Position numbers and translations under genes: made by a program. Of a stretch of 64,000 nucleotides of DNA, positions 24,551 through 36,542 are shown piece by piece (the first letter of the stretch is position 1; the number at the start of each line of letters is the position of its first letter). Origin of the DNA: Archegozetes longisetosus (taxonomy: Eukaryota; Arthropoda; Arachnida; Sarcoptiformes; Trhypochthoniidae); the NCBI GenBank assembly GCA_018873245.2, contig JAEMBT020000003.1, positions 670,447-734,446 of the forward strand, given 5' to 3'. The notes below the pieces were generated by a model. The model did not search any database. It saw only the letters and a list, made by a program, of their open reading frames with translations, and was not told where the DNA came from.

Positions 24551-25102
24551 ATTAGTTATCGATTCAACTGTTTATGCAGAATCTGATCAAACTATTCAAA
24601 TGTTTCATTTTTCTGTCATAAGTTCACGAAGTGAGCTTCAATAATTTTTTAGCAAAGTATACAAACTGAATGATGACAAAAAGACAGCTGTATTTGTTCT
24701 TCATTCCTATTACGAAAATTCATATTCAAATCAATTATATCAATAGTTTTATACAATAGGCTCAAAAATTCTAGAGAAGCAAATGTTATAAGAATTAAAA
24801 TGAAGGTCTTCTGAGAACTTTAAAATTTTCAAAATTGTTTTTTCAAACTATGTCTACTTTTCAATAGAATAAATAAGTTATTGAAAGAAATTATAAAGAC
24901 TTGTCTTTAGTATAGATTCTTTAACTCTACTCATTTTTGAAAAAAGAAAGCATCACTTCAATCAAACAAGTTTTTGTATAAGTAAATACGAGTTTTTGAT
25001 TGAAAAAATTATTTTTATTCAATTTGAAAAAATTGTAGAAAGTACGAATTATAAAAATGGATAAAAATTCAAGCAAAGTACAATAAAATCTCTAGGTATT
25101 TA

Positions 25103-28100
25103 TTAAGCATGATTATTGTTAATTTCTGAAAGATTATTATTGTTATGAAGGGCTTTCATGCTGATAAAGTTGACCGAATTATCCAATTCTTCTTCTTGAG
25201 CAACTCGTTTCACATTTCTATCTTTAACGAAAATAAGTTTTATAATGTTGACGAATGGGGCCTCGAAAGTAAGATACAGTAAGAAAGACACGACAAGGGT
25301 TTCGACTAAAATCGTGCAGAAGTACTGACTCTGCAGTCAAAAAAAAGATTAATATAGTTCAATTGGATAAACAATACAATAGAACTGAAACTTACAATAG
25401 TTAAGGCATTAATAGCGATTGGATAACGAACTTGTTGTACATTAAACCAAATCAGCATAACATGTGTTAAATACATACAGAATGAGAGTCGGCTTAAGGG
25501 TTGAAAAAAGTTTGCTGAAAGAATTTTTGATAAAATTTCAGCTCTATTTATGGCGCAATTGTATATAATCCATAATATACTCATTGACCATAGGATTAGG
25601 GTTAGTACGATCAATATTGCGTTAGTAATGGTGTGGCTTATCGGATGTATATCTTCTTGAGCTATTGGGTAGCTTAGAATAGGAACTGTTATTACCAGGA
25701 ATATAACTACAGACCATATGATTGTATTCCATCTCTAGATAGAAATTTTAGTTAGTATGAAAAAATTGTCAAATCATTGATATTTTTCTCTTAATTTTGC
25801 ATCACAGCTAGTATCGTGGAAAAATAGTGAAGTGTTTTAGAATTTTTCAAAAATGTGTTAATTGTTTATCAGTTTGATATAACTTTTTAAGAGTTGATAA
25901 ATATGCTCAAACCTTAGTTATTGACAACTTTGTATTATTAAGTAATGCGAAGCCTAGTACTGCACCAGAAAAATATGCGATCAGATGAACATGAGTACCA
26001 AAGAAGAAAAGTGTTGTTTCTCTCATCGGAATTCTATTTAAATGAAAAAGTTAATAAGATGTATATTCAAAAAGTGCAAGAAATTACTCATATTTAGGCT
26101 TAAATATGACATCAACTCTTGGTATTCCTGAGACACCAAATCCAGCCAACAGAATAGGTATGAAGGAACCCAAAATAATCATGGAGTATGTGAACCAATA
26201 ACTGATCTTTGGTTTTTTGTAGAAATAGTACAAAACAATGAATGCTATGACATGTAACTGAAAATCTGCGCTCAAATACCAGGTTTGGATTCCGCACTTG
26301 ATAGATATGAATATTTTATAGAGATTTTTTAATTAGGCATTTGGTTTCTAATTTTTATTTGTTACCATTTGCGTAAAATCAACCCAATTAACAAAATATA
26401 GGACATGAATCCACCAGTTGTCATAACATGGATCTACATATGGTTTGATTAGGTCTGTATGAAATAGTGGTCCCGATCCCAATAATTCCAAGCTTACAGA
26501 GAAACAAATCATTCCGATTAAGGGTGGAGTGAACCTAGAGTTTTATCATTTTTAAGATTATTATAAAGAATGATAAAAAATAAGATTTTATTCCTAACTA
26601 TACCTTAACCATCGCAGCAGACAGTACTGTAAGAAAGATAACCGGAATTTCTCTTAGATAATGTCGCATAAACTCCGAGAAGTCCACTGAAAATTAAAAA
26701 CTTTTCACGGTTAAGATTTCTTTATTAGAGTTTAGTAATTGTATTTTTATAAGAATCTTCATGAGATAACTTTATAAATTGATAGAAACTGTTGTGATTT
26801 AATATTTTTTTCTGTTGATATCAATAATTTTAAGAATTATCATTAATGTTATATAATTAATAGAGCATTTCACAAAAATCTTCATACTTGAAAGTAAATT
26901 TTTTGAAATCAATATAAACATTTTGCCTGTAAAAACTTAAAATTGAAACTGAAATTTTTTGGGCAAAGTTTAATTAAAATTATCTTTAGAGACCTAGTCA
27001 TCAGTTAATAATAGTAATAGTAATAAAAATAGACAGTCTTCAAAAATAAGCTTCACTTTTTAACTTTAAATTGAGTTGATTTCTTGAGACTTTTGTCAGG
27101 TAGAATTCAAAACTAGTTAATTAGTCTACTTTTGAACAATTTCACAAATACCTCATAACAAAAAACAGCTGAACAGCAAGCGATGCATTTATTATGTATT
27201 GAGATATAATTGTTTTACTATTTTCAATAGCATCTTCAGGATATCTCGAAAAAGGCGACACTTTCATCAATATGGAAACCAAAACAAAACCACTCGAATG
27301 CGCTAATAACACCCATAAAGTACCCAAAACTCTTAAACCATGAATAAATTGCAGATTAAGTTGATCATTGTTTTTTTTAACTGATATTTTGAACAAAATC
27401 TTCGTATTTTGTATTATCGAGAAACATCGAATTATTCTAACGATGAACAGGTCTGAAGTAGAATACATGTGTAACAAAGTACCAACTATGAGTAAAGCTA
27501 GTGATACTTTAATTATAGATCTGTGAGAATAGGAGATAGAATATTCAGTCAGAATATTCGGATCTGTATTCATGTTCATTACTCACAAAGCGATAATCAA
27601 TTCCGATCTATAAGCCGGTTCTTTGCTGGTTTGACAGTAATTTACATCAAACTCAAAACTCTTTAAAAATTTTAGTTCTTTTTGGGGAAAAATCAAAAAC
27701 TTTCGTAAACTTTTAATTATCAATTGCCATGAACTTCAAATACCTTTACTCATGATTTTTTAATCTCCTGCTTGTCACAAACTGATGGAAAACATATTCC
27801 ATTAACAAATGGGACCATATTATCGACTTCGAGCCACTCATTAACTTCTTTTTCGAACCAATTATTTGTTATTTCTGTTGCGTTTAGCTTTATTGCTTTA
27901 TATTTTCCTTCTCTTAACGGCCGTATTGTCACAAAACAATATTTGCCCTCAATTCGTGTATTTTCTTCAAGAAGTTCATCAATTTTGATGCATTGATCGT
28001 AGTCTCCGAAATTACTAATAGATCCGCTTAGAATACCAGATGGTAAGTGTCCGTTTGAGTCGACCACTTATTCAATAAAAAAGCAATATGTCTCAAATTT

Positions 28101-28826
28101 ATCATTTATTTCATATTAGTGTTACAAAAACCTTGATGTCTAATTAAAATTTCGGCAACAATTTTATCAAACTACTGTGCCGCAAAATATGTATCGCAAA
28201 GAATAAACCTTGTCTCGCACTCATTTTTTTCGTAATCTCTATATTTATCTTGTATTGTTGAAAACATGGAAGATTATAGTCTTGATTACTTTGACAACTT
28301 TTTCGTATATTGCAAAGTTTAATTTCAGGAAAAAGAAATAATAAATTTTCGCAACTATATAATTGAAATCACGCTAAGTTTGAGTATGATTGCTTTCAAA
28401 AAACTGGAAATTGAATTTATTATAAGTAGATGTAGTTTCTGATAATACTGATTTTTAATTTACAAGTTACAATAATTTTCTCTTTAAGCTAATATAAGTC
28501 TACAGTAACTCACTTTTTGCAGCCCATTCTTCCCTGCTAGCATTTTTAAGCATTCGTGTAATACTTTTGACACAGGATGGATTAATATCCGACTCATTGC
28601 TAATAGTTTCTATTTCTTTCACTAGCTGTTCACTATAATTATCAACTGTTTTATCAAATAGTTTGAAAATTTCTATCCAATTTTGTTCAAAATATGTTGA
28701 ATTCTTATCATTAGAAGCAATCACATAATAATTTTCGTAAAGAGATATTACAATAAAAATTGTTAAAAAGTAATTAAAATTAATATTCATTTTAGTTTCT
28801 GGTGAAAATTTCCAACTGTTTCTCAT
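25103..28826 (-). CDS. NRF-6/acyltransferase-3 family membrane protein, with two apparent frame breaks
   Basis: Nine exons on the minus strand: 28826-28514, 28066-27750 (or to 27744), about 27580-27152, 26686-26604, 26534-26366, 26296-26088, 26021-25913, 25734-25396 and 25330-25103. The N-terminus has a signal peptide (perhaps from the inner Met at 28790) and the luminal NRF domain (EEWAAKMVDSNGHLPSGIL, DYDQC, CFPSVC). The acyltransferase-3 membrane domain follows: HGLRVLGTLWVLLAHS, FFVMSGLLGVYATL, YCLLRWLRFTPP, NWWIHVLYFVNW, TWYLSADFQ, and LSFCMYLTHVMLIWF near the end. Two breaks are visible. Exon 2 meets TGA after a run of six A just before its donor, and the fourth exon needs a 1-base insertion to join KRNSGYLS to YCLLRWLR. 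It is either a recent pseudogene or has sequencing indels. The family acylates lipids or other acceptors; C. elegans NRF-6 acts in lipid and yolk transport. Confidence 0.85.
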
Positions 28827-29308
28827 AGAAATACTATTACGAATTTTTTTCGTCTGTTTAAAGATCTAGGAATGAAATAACAATATGCTCAATGGGATGA
28901 AATGACAAATAATTCTAACCGCACTTCAAATATACGATTAAATATTAGATAAATCCTAAATAAATGTTCAAGGTATTCCTTCTATTATCTTCTCTGTTTG
29001 TTTGATGTCAAGTTCTGTTGTTTCTGTGGTTGAATTTCGATAATCAACAGTCAAATGTGTAGATAAAAGTTTTTCCTTGAGTTTTTAATTAATAGTAAAT
29101 CTAAAAAATATTTTGGAAAGTTTAGTTGACTATAAACGTAATATCACAAAAATTTATCCTTTGCCTAATCTGATGCTTTTTAAATTTTGTTGCGCTTAGT
29201 CATTTGAATGAAATCAACACTAAAGTTGATAATTTACTTGAATCTGCCGCCATAACCATATTTTATCTTAGTAAAGCATTAAACTTTAATTTGTCATATG
29301 AAGACGTT
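28827..29308. other. Intergenic, upstream of the acyltransferase gene
   Basis: AT-rich, no gene recognised; it probably includes the promoter of the minus-strand acyltransferase gene. Confidence 0.35.
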
Positions 29309-29311
29309 TGT

Positions 29312-29375
<64 letters not shown>
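29309..29375. repeat. (TG)n-(GA)n compound microsatellite
   Basis: About 50 bases of TG repeats run directly into about 17 bases of GA repeats. Confidence 0.95.
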
Positions 29376-29498
29376 TTGCAATATATTAAAGTTCATATTT
29401 AAAAGCACTAAAAAGTTTTGTAATAGCTTATAGGCTAAGCACATAACTTTATGAATAAACATTGACTTAAATATAAGAACCTTTTTATAGTACACTAT

Positions 29499-29707
29499 AT
29501 TATAATTAGAGATGTGACTTTTCGGTGAAAACCGCTCTTTTTCTTTAATTGTTATCTTCAGTAATCATCAAAACTCGTTTGATTTATGTATTTTAAACTA
29601 TTTAAAATATAAATGACATAAATCGAACGAGTTTTGATGGTTACAGAAGATAAAAATTAAAGAAAAAGAACTGTTTTCACCGAAAAGTCACAGCTCTAAT
29701 TATAATA
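29499..29707. repeat. 209-bp near-perfect palindrome (hairpin MITE)
   Basis: The arms are inverted copies from ATTATAATTAGAG at the left edge to CTCTAATTATAAT at the right edge. They include GTGACTTTTCGGTGAAAAC and its complement, and meet near 29603 with almost no loop. No coding capacity. It is flanked by GA repeats on the left and TC repeats on the right. Confidence 0.85.
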
Positions 29708-29710
29708 CAT

Positions 29711-29712
<2 letters not shown>

Positions 29713-29746
<34 letters not shown>
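29713..29746. repeat. (TC)n microsatellite
   Basis: Seventeen TC units immediately right of the palindrome. Confidence 0.95.
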
Positions 29747-29749
<3 letters not shown>

Positions 29750-30810
29750 CGTTTTCATATATTCAAATGTCTTTCTATCTCATGACTTTTGTAATGAATG
29801 CCTTAGTAGATTCTTAACTTAGATCTATTTCTCTATTTTCAAAGATATAACCTCCGCTGACATTTAAGCGCTTTAGACTTCGGTGAACTTCAACCAGAAC
29901 TCGATGGACGAACTTTATGCAGCATTTACCACAAACATACTTAAGTTGTATCTTATACGTAAAAGGGTAAGTCTTAGTTTGGTTTTCAATAAAGTAAAAT
30001 TTCTTCTCTATTCCATATAATTTGAAATACATAGATACTAGAGTTCGATTTATTAGAAATTGGAAAGTGATAAAAAATTTGTAAGTAAATTTTATAAGCA
30101 TTTACAAGTAATCTAAAATAATTAAATTCAGCATCTCAACTGAACATTATTCTGATGGACTCTGGTAGTCATTTCTGAAGATTTCTCTGTATATTCTTCT
30201 GAAGACTTTGTGAGGAATTTCCAGAATTTTCTTCAAATGTCAGCTGAAGATTTCTTTGATGATTTATTCAGTGACTCATTGAAATCTGAAATCCTTTCAT
30301 AAAACCACACTTCCAACATAATTATCTTCTTTTTAACTTTTATAACTAATATGTTGAATAATCCTAAGTTCACATAGTTCTTCGTGAACTAATTCTTTCC
30401 GCTTCTTGTCCTTAGCATCAGAATTATGAATGTAAATAAGCTCTTTATCAGGTGTAAAGCAGAAAAATGATCAAATCCATTATCTATTACATCTTAATTT
30501 TTTCCAACAAAGTTTTAAAATTTAGAGGTCACTGAGGATCATGTAAAACCCTCTTTCACAGCTATCTTTAGGCTTTGACGCATCTTCAGGAACGTGTCCT
30601 GCTCACAATCAGTGGGAACATGTTTTGCACTTAAATACGAAAGTTGTAAAATTGTTTTATTAAAAATGCAAATATTAATAATACACTAGGTCTATAAAGA
30701 ATTTTCACATGAACTTTATTCTAGTTCTATAATATAGAAAAAATATAGGATTTTTGAAAAGCTATTTGTTAAGTTGTTAGATTCTTAGTTTAATAAGATT
30801 ATATCTATAC
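29747..30810. other. Intergenic, nothing recognised
   Basis: AT-rich. A minus-strand frame at 29814-30101 has no motif I recognise; 30160-30300 holds local TCTGAAGA repeats only. Confidence 0.35.
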
Positions 30811-30812
30811 TA

Positions 30813-31339
30813 TAAGGTTGAAGAGAAATGAATGTCGTTTTTTGGTACGTATATTAGAATGGTTCAAAAATACACTTAGGATTTGTTTACATATCTTTTG
30901 TTTTGTGAATAAATACATTTAATATGAGTCTTTATTTCTATTAAATTATTATTTTAAAATTGTGATTTGATTTCGATTTGAGCCATGTCTTTCGATGACA
31001 ACATATTAGACATTGTGTGTTGTATCAGTTTAAGCGTGGTAATAATGCAACGGTTGCCACTAAGAATATCACCGATACATATGGTGATGTATTAAAGGTC
31101 CGCACGTGTCAACGTTGGTTTGACAGGTTTCGATCAGGCGGTCTTGACCTGGAGAATCGACCAGGTTCTGGTCGGCCTCAAGAGTTGGATGATGACGAGT
31201 TGAAAGCTCTAATGGAGTCTGAGCCTCGCCAATCAAGTCGGAACATGGGGCTGATATTAGACTTCGATATTTATATCGTATTAATAAAGTTTATTTGAAT
31301 TTTGTGATCAAATACGTCATTCATTTCTCTCCAACCTTA
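30813..31339 (+). mobile_element. Internally deleted mariner element
   Basis: The terminal inverted repeats are TAAGGTTGAAGAGAAATGAA on the left and the complement of TAAGGTTGGAGAGAAATGAA on the right, flanked by TA (30811-30812, 31340-31341). A frame at 31017-31298 encodes the paired-type DNA-binding region of a mariner transposase: LYQFKRGNNATVATKNI, CQRWFDRFRSGGLDLENRPG, SGRPQELDDDEL. It ends after SEPRQSSRN in sequence that joins the right terminal repeat. The catalytic domain is absent. Confidence 0.9.
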
Positions 31340-31341
31340 TA

Positions 31342-32927
31342 TATATTGAGGCACTCATGAGATTTCAGTAATTATTTAGCAATTAAAGCCTGCATTTAAG
31401 ACACCAAAATGTTCTAGATTATTTAGATTTAAGAATATTTAATCTATAGGCAAAAATGAGATATTTAGGGTAAAAATTTCATCGATTAGGGTAGGGTATA
31501 AGGGTCAATACTAGAGTAAATTAAGGTCAAGTTTTTCGGAAATATCATATATGTTATATGTATTTCTGTTCCAAAAATAAGTTTACTCAAATAATTTTCA
31601 CATTTTTAATGTAAGCGATCATAATTAAAGTGAATTACAGGATATTTTTTTTCAATATTAGAGATATATGAGATCGATATGACGTCAATTTTGGGCAAAT
31701 TTGGAGCCTAAACTCAATTAGGATCGATTGTGAAAATCTTATTCATATGGGTTCAAAAAAATATTAATATACAATTTCTTAATTTCTATAAATTACTTAT
31801 ATGTCTGATCAAAGTATAAAACTATATTGAAAAAATCACTTTTCATCAAAATTAGAAGAAATTATTTTAATTTTAAGAAAATAAATTATGAGGCGCAGGG
31901 AGTTCTGACAGAAAGTGAGAAAGAGCTATTCCATTTTCACATAGGACTCAACCTTAAGACATCAATTCTTAAAAAAAATTTCTAATGATAGAGAACCTAA
32001 AAAATATATGGTTCTCATTGTGATTCTGACCTTTGACCCATGAGGGACACACAAAAATTTTTTGAATTTGAGATATTAAAAAATTGGTTACGCACGAACA
32101 GATTAAGATATTTCAAAAATCTGTTGACTAGGAAATTAAAAAAATGATGATACTTTAATGTAAAAAATTGTTTAAGAAAAATTAAAATATTCCAGAAATT
32201 ATAAAAATAATAAATTTTCAAAAATTATTTTGATGGTGTTACCCAGCGTCGCGTAAGCTATGAAAAAAATATATTATTAGCTCCTTAAAATCATCTATCA
32301 TATCTTCTCCACAGCTGCCGCGACAATGAGTAACATATGAAAAATCAGCTAATTCAGAAATTCTTAGTAAATTTTCAATAAGAACCTATGGATTATAGTT
32401 GTTATTCGACAATAATGCCAATGTATGTGGAACAATAGTAAATAGCACCCTTTTAGAAATTCAATTTATAGTGAATTTTGGTAAAATCCTAAAGCTTCTA
32501 ACGCTTCCCATTCTCGAGTCATCTTTTTTTTTTAAAAACTTAGAATCGAAAACTTGAGCTTAAAAGTTGAATAAATCGAAAATTATTGCTTGATAGAAAT
32601 CACACGTCAATTACAAAAATATTTTTCATGTAATATTGAATGAAAATACGATAAATTATTCTTAGGCTGATTCCCTTATATTTCTGGAATTCTCCTTTGT
32701 TTGACAACATGCGTAAAAATATAAATTCTATAACATAGACATTCAAGATATCAGCCAAAGTATTGAACATTGATTCAAAAATTCAGATATTATATAAGTT
32801 TTAAATACCCAACTTGAGTCACCAAAAACATCAGTAAATTTGGAAAACAGATATAAAATATAATACAAACCAGAAATAAACGAGCAGTTAAATATTTATT
32901 AAATTAAATAATTTGTAGTCAGCATTA
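31342..32927. other. Intergenic, no recognisable gene
   Basis: Very AT-rich with poly-A/poly-T runs. A minus-strand frame at 32015-32221 is compositionally biased and unsupported. Confidence 0.35.
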
Positions 32928-32929
32928 TA

Positions 32930-34318
32930 CAGTGCGATCAGATTATGAGTTCGCACCTGATACTTAGTGATAGATTATAAAAATATACGCTTAAAATTTC
33001 AAATCTATTTAACAGGATTGCCTACAAATAAAACCATTCATTAAAACCTGAATTTTATCAGAGGTTAGTTATATCAAAACAAAAGTGCGCACACGTTTCT
33101 TGGAATTTTTTGGTTAGTTTTCACTTTCCATGATTAAAAATGACTGTCACTTTACAACAACGTGTTTTTATAATCGAAAATTATTTTATGAATTTTTAAA
33201 CTAAAAATCCCACCAAAGAATGTCTTAACGTATTTGTTGATAAGTTTGGAATGAATTGTGTGCCAACAAAAAGAAGTGTTCAAAAAATAGTGTCCAAGTT
33301 TAGACAAACAGGTAGTGTTACAAACCAAAGAAAACTTCGGAAAAAACAGTTTTAACGCAAATAAAAATGAATGAAATTGAGAATAGTTTTATTCAAAGCA
33401 CGACAAAAACCTTAGAAAAAGAGCACATCAGCTCTCAATTTCTTACGGATCGTGTCAAAAGGCTGCCAAAGAACTAAAAATGTTCCCATATCGGGTAAAG
33501 GTCGTTCAGGAACTGGAGGGCACAGATCACCAAAAGAGGCACGAATATTGCGAATGGTTTTTAAATTTCATTCAAAATAATTAAATCTTAAATTTAACCT
33601 TTTTTTTAACGACGAGGCGTGGTTTCACCTCTCGGGATACATCAACTCTCAAAATTCACGGTTATGAGCCACAGAGAACCCCCACCAATTTATTGAAGCA
33701 CCATTACACCCACGAAAAATAGGGGTGTGGTGCGCGATATCCCATAACAGAATTGTTGGCCCAGTATTTTTTACTGAAACAATAAAATCTGAACAATACA
33801 TCCAGATTTTACAAGAATTTATCCCTCATTTAGATGAAGAAGTCATGGGTGGCTATTTTTAACAGGACGGGCCACTGCTCACACTTCAAAACAAACTGCA
33901 CCTTATTTGATTGATTACTTTGGAGGTCGATTAATTTCAAAAAGCAACCAACATCTCCCGACGGAGATTGATTGGCCGCCCTGCTCCCCCGATTTGACTA
34001 GTCCTGACTTCTTCCTGTGGGGACATCTAAAGAATTGCGTTTATGCTTCAAACCCACAAACCATAGAAGATCTGAAATTTTGCATAACTAATGAAATAAA
34101 AAAATAAGTACTGAAACTTTAGAAAAGGTTTCTCAAAATATGGTACGTCGCGCACGGTTTTGTCTGGACATGAATGGTGGACACTTCTAACAACTTTTAT
34201 GATTAAGTTTTATTTTTAATTAATTAAGTTATATACGTTTAAAATCTTAAGTGATTATTTCTTTTAATAAAAAGTTATCGCTAAGCTTAAGGTGCGAACT
34301 CATAATTTGATCGCACTG
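32930..34318 (+). mobile_element. Full-length Tc1/mariner-type element, transposase broken
   Basis: Terminal inverted repeats of about 30 bp (CAGTGCGATCAGATTATGAG, and at the right the complement of CAGTGCGATCAAATTATGAG) have TA on both sides (32928-32929, 34319-34320). The plus strand encodes, with in-frame stops and frameshifts, an N-terminal helix-turn-helix (MTVTLQQRVFIIENYF, VSKFRQTGSVTNQRK), then FFNDEAWFHLSGYINSQN, APLHPRKIGVWCAISHNRIV, GATAHTSKQTAPYLI, PPCSPDLTSPDFFLWGHLKN and a C-terminal MVRRARFCLDMNGGHF. The three acidic catalytic positions are recognisable. It belongs to the insect/arthropod family whose transposase starts with a DUF4817-type domain. The interrupted frame shows that it no longer makes transposase, but its ends are nearly identical. 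Confidence 0.9.
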
Positions 34319-34912
34319 TATAATCCAATGACTCACCTAAAGGTTTATCAGTTGAATCATCTTGATTTGGGTGTTCAAAAACGAACAGTAATACGTATGC
34401 AATCAGCAAGAAGATTATTTGCTTGTAAACAAAAAAGTGTAATTTTTCTATGAGATTGCTAATTCAGTTTCTATGCTGTAAAAACTGACTCAATAGTTTT
34501 AATTTGAAACTTGATTCATATTTATGAGTTGCTAAAGGGCAAATGTTTGACTTACTTTTGAGAGATTCCTTAATTTTTAGCGCTAGGTTTAACCTTTATT
34601 CTTTTTGCTAATAGTACCTAATGTGCTTTCTTATTATTTAATGTACTTTTATAGATATATGGACAACCTCTTGGATACATTCTTTGCCATCACTTTGATC
34701 TAGTTGCTATCGACCATTAATAAGGTTTTAATTGTACATTATCCGATCGTCTGGTCTCGAACAAAATATTTAAAAATATTAGCTCAATATTAACTAGTAA
34801 TACTAGTAATACCAGTTTTAGTAATTAAAGATTGATGAAGAAAAATCTGTTTCTAACGCCTATAATAAGCTCTAAAATAAAATATTTGTCTGGCTTCACA
34901 TAAGGTTCGTTG
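34319..34912. other. Intergenic between two transposons
   Basis: AT-rich; contains a short tandem of AATACTAGT/AATACCAGT near 34798-34818. No gene recognised. Confidence 0.4.
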
Positions 34913-34914
34913 TA

Positions 34915-35832
34915 AGCCTTGGCTAGAGAAATCTGCACAAAAATCATTTTAATAATTATTAATCAAAATTTCACCGAAATTGAACAGAAATTTATTAAAT
35001 GAAAATACATTATATGAAGTTTAAATTGATATCAATTGAAGACAGATAGTACTCCTTTGTCCGCTGCTTTGCGGACCTTAGTCTTAACACCTCTCATAAG
35101 GTTTTGGCACAGATTTTCAGATCTTTTACGTATTATTGTTTTGATTCTTCGAATTAGTTTAGGGATTTACATCTGTTGTCCACCCATTTTCATAAATTTG
35201 TTTACCCAAATTTGCTCAAAATCTTTCAATTGGGTGGAGTTGGGGGACATTTAGAGGACTGATCTCTTTTGGGACAACTTTGATTCCAACTCTTCGGTAA
35301 ACTTCTTGAGTGGTTTTGGCGTAATGAGAAGTAGCCAAATCGGGCCAGAAAACATATTGATTGTCTGAATGGTACTTATCGATAAAATCTTTCAGAAGTG
35401 GTAAACATTCCCGAATATAGACTTCTGCAGTGATCACATTACCGCGAATCAATTATTTTGTCTTTAGTTTTTCGGTTAATTTCTCGGTTTTTTTCTCGGA
35501 CCTGGAGTCCGATCGGCACTCTGACCCCTTATGAATCTTTGGATAATTGAATATACTGTACGGCGAGGGATGCCCTCCAGTTCATAATGTCTTACGATAT
35601 CGCAAGTTTTCATATTCGGGTTTCTTTCAATAAAAGCGCCAATCCTTTTCCTAGCCTCAAGCTCTTTAGAGGAGGACATCTTTCTTATTATAAATTATTA
35701 TAAACTAATAATTGCAATGTTTTGTTACCTAATAACTATTCTTTCAAAGTAAAAACAAAATTTAATCGAATCAACTATATTTGGTTAAGAAATTGCGTCT
35801 TAAATTTTGTGCAGATTTCTCTAGCCAAGGCT
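34915..35832 (-). mobile_element. Internally deleted Tc1-like element
   Basis: Exact inverted ends: AGCCTTGGCTAGAGAAATCT on the left and its complement on the right, each about 28 bp, flanked by TA (34913-34914, 35833-35834). The minus strand keeps an N-terminal helix-turn-helix (DIVRHYELEGIPRRTVYSII, 35679-35476) and a C-terminal catalytic part (YVFWPDLATSHYAKTTQ and VPQLHPIERF, 35452-35216). The middle, including the first catalytic Asp, is missing. The same transposase family appears at 52642-53680. Confidence 0.9.
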
Positions 35833-36107
35833 TAGATAAAAATTTAGGCATTTAAGAAAAGATTACGAATCAAGTAAATATGAAACGGTAATAATCAATA
35901 TGTTAAAGAACCTGATTTAAAGTTACTGAAAAGTATTATAGTTTAAAACTTCTGATGCTTATACAATCCCATAAGTTTTACTTACAGTAGAAGAAAATTC
36001 GATTCTGACTGACTGGTTCTCTTAATAAAAAATAACTATTAAAGTGAATGAAAAGTATATTAAGATAACAAACTTCGGTTAGAATCACAATTCATAACCA
36101 GCATTCA

Positions 36108-36542
36108 CTAAAAGTTGTTTATAGTCCTTGATTTTAAGTTTAAATATGAAAGAAATATAGATCTGTTTAAGCTAACGTAGATAAAGATTGAGCGTTTTGT
36201 TTCATTAAAAGTTAGCGAATAAGTTGTTATATAAGTGAATAACTGATATTCAAAACATGAAAAACAAGCAACTGATAAATTGGCTGAATAACAAGCAAGT
36301 TTTTCGAAACTCCGATATAAATTTCTATCTGAGTTTGTTATGAATTCTTGATAAGAATACGATAAGAACTTTATTGGTGAAATTGTCAGAACTGCTGTTA
36401 GGATGTTGTCATTTTTTCTAATTTCAGGTCCAAATGGAAATAATGATAAACCAATTCTAAATAAATTACTTTTAGAAGATGTTATAATTAGGTGAGATGG
36501 CGATAGATCTTCAAAATTTATCCCACTTTCTTCTATACTCAC
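36108..36542 (-). pseudogene. Gustatory-receptor-like gene fragment
   Basis: The translation carries HLIITSSKSNLFRIGLSLFP followed by FGPEI, clearly related to the N-terminus of the receptors at 54.2-55.5 kb (NMILKSAGSHFYRIGLSLFP, FGSE). After about 60 residues the similarity fades. There is no recognisable membrane core or the conserved second and third exons, so this is a truncated copy. Confidence 0.65.

Noticed and set aside
29286..29495. Frame encoding Ser-Leu and Thr-His repeats
   Set aside because: Produced by the TG/GA microsatellite; not protein-coding.
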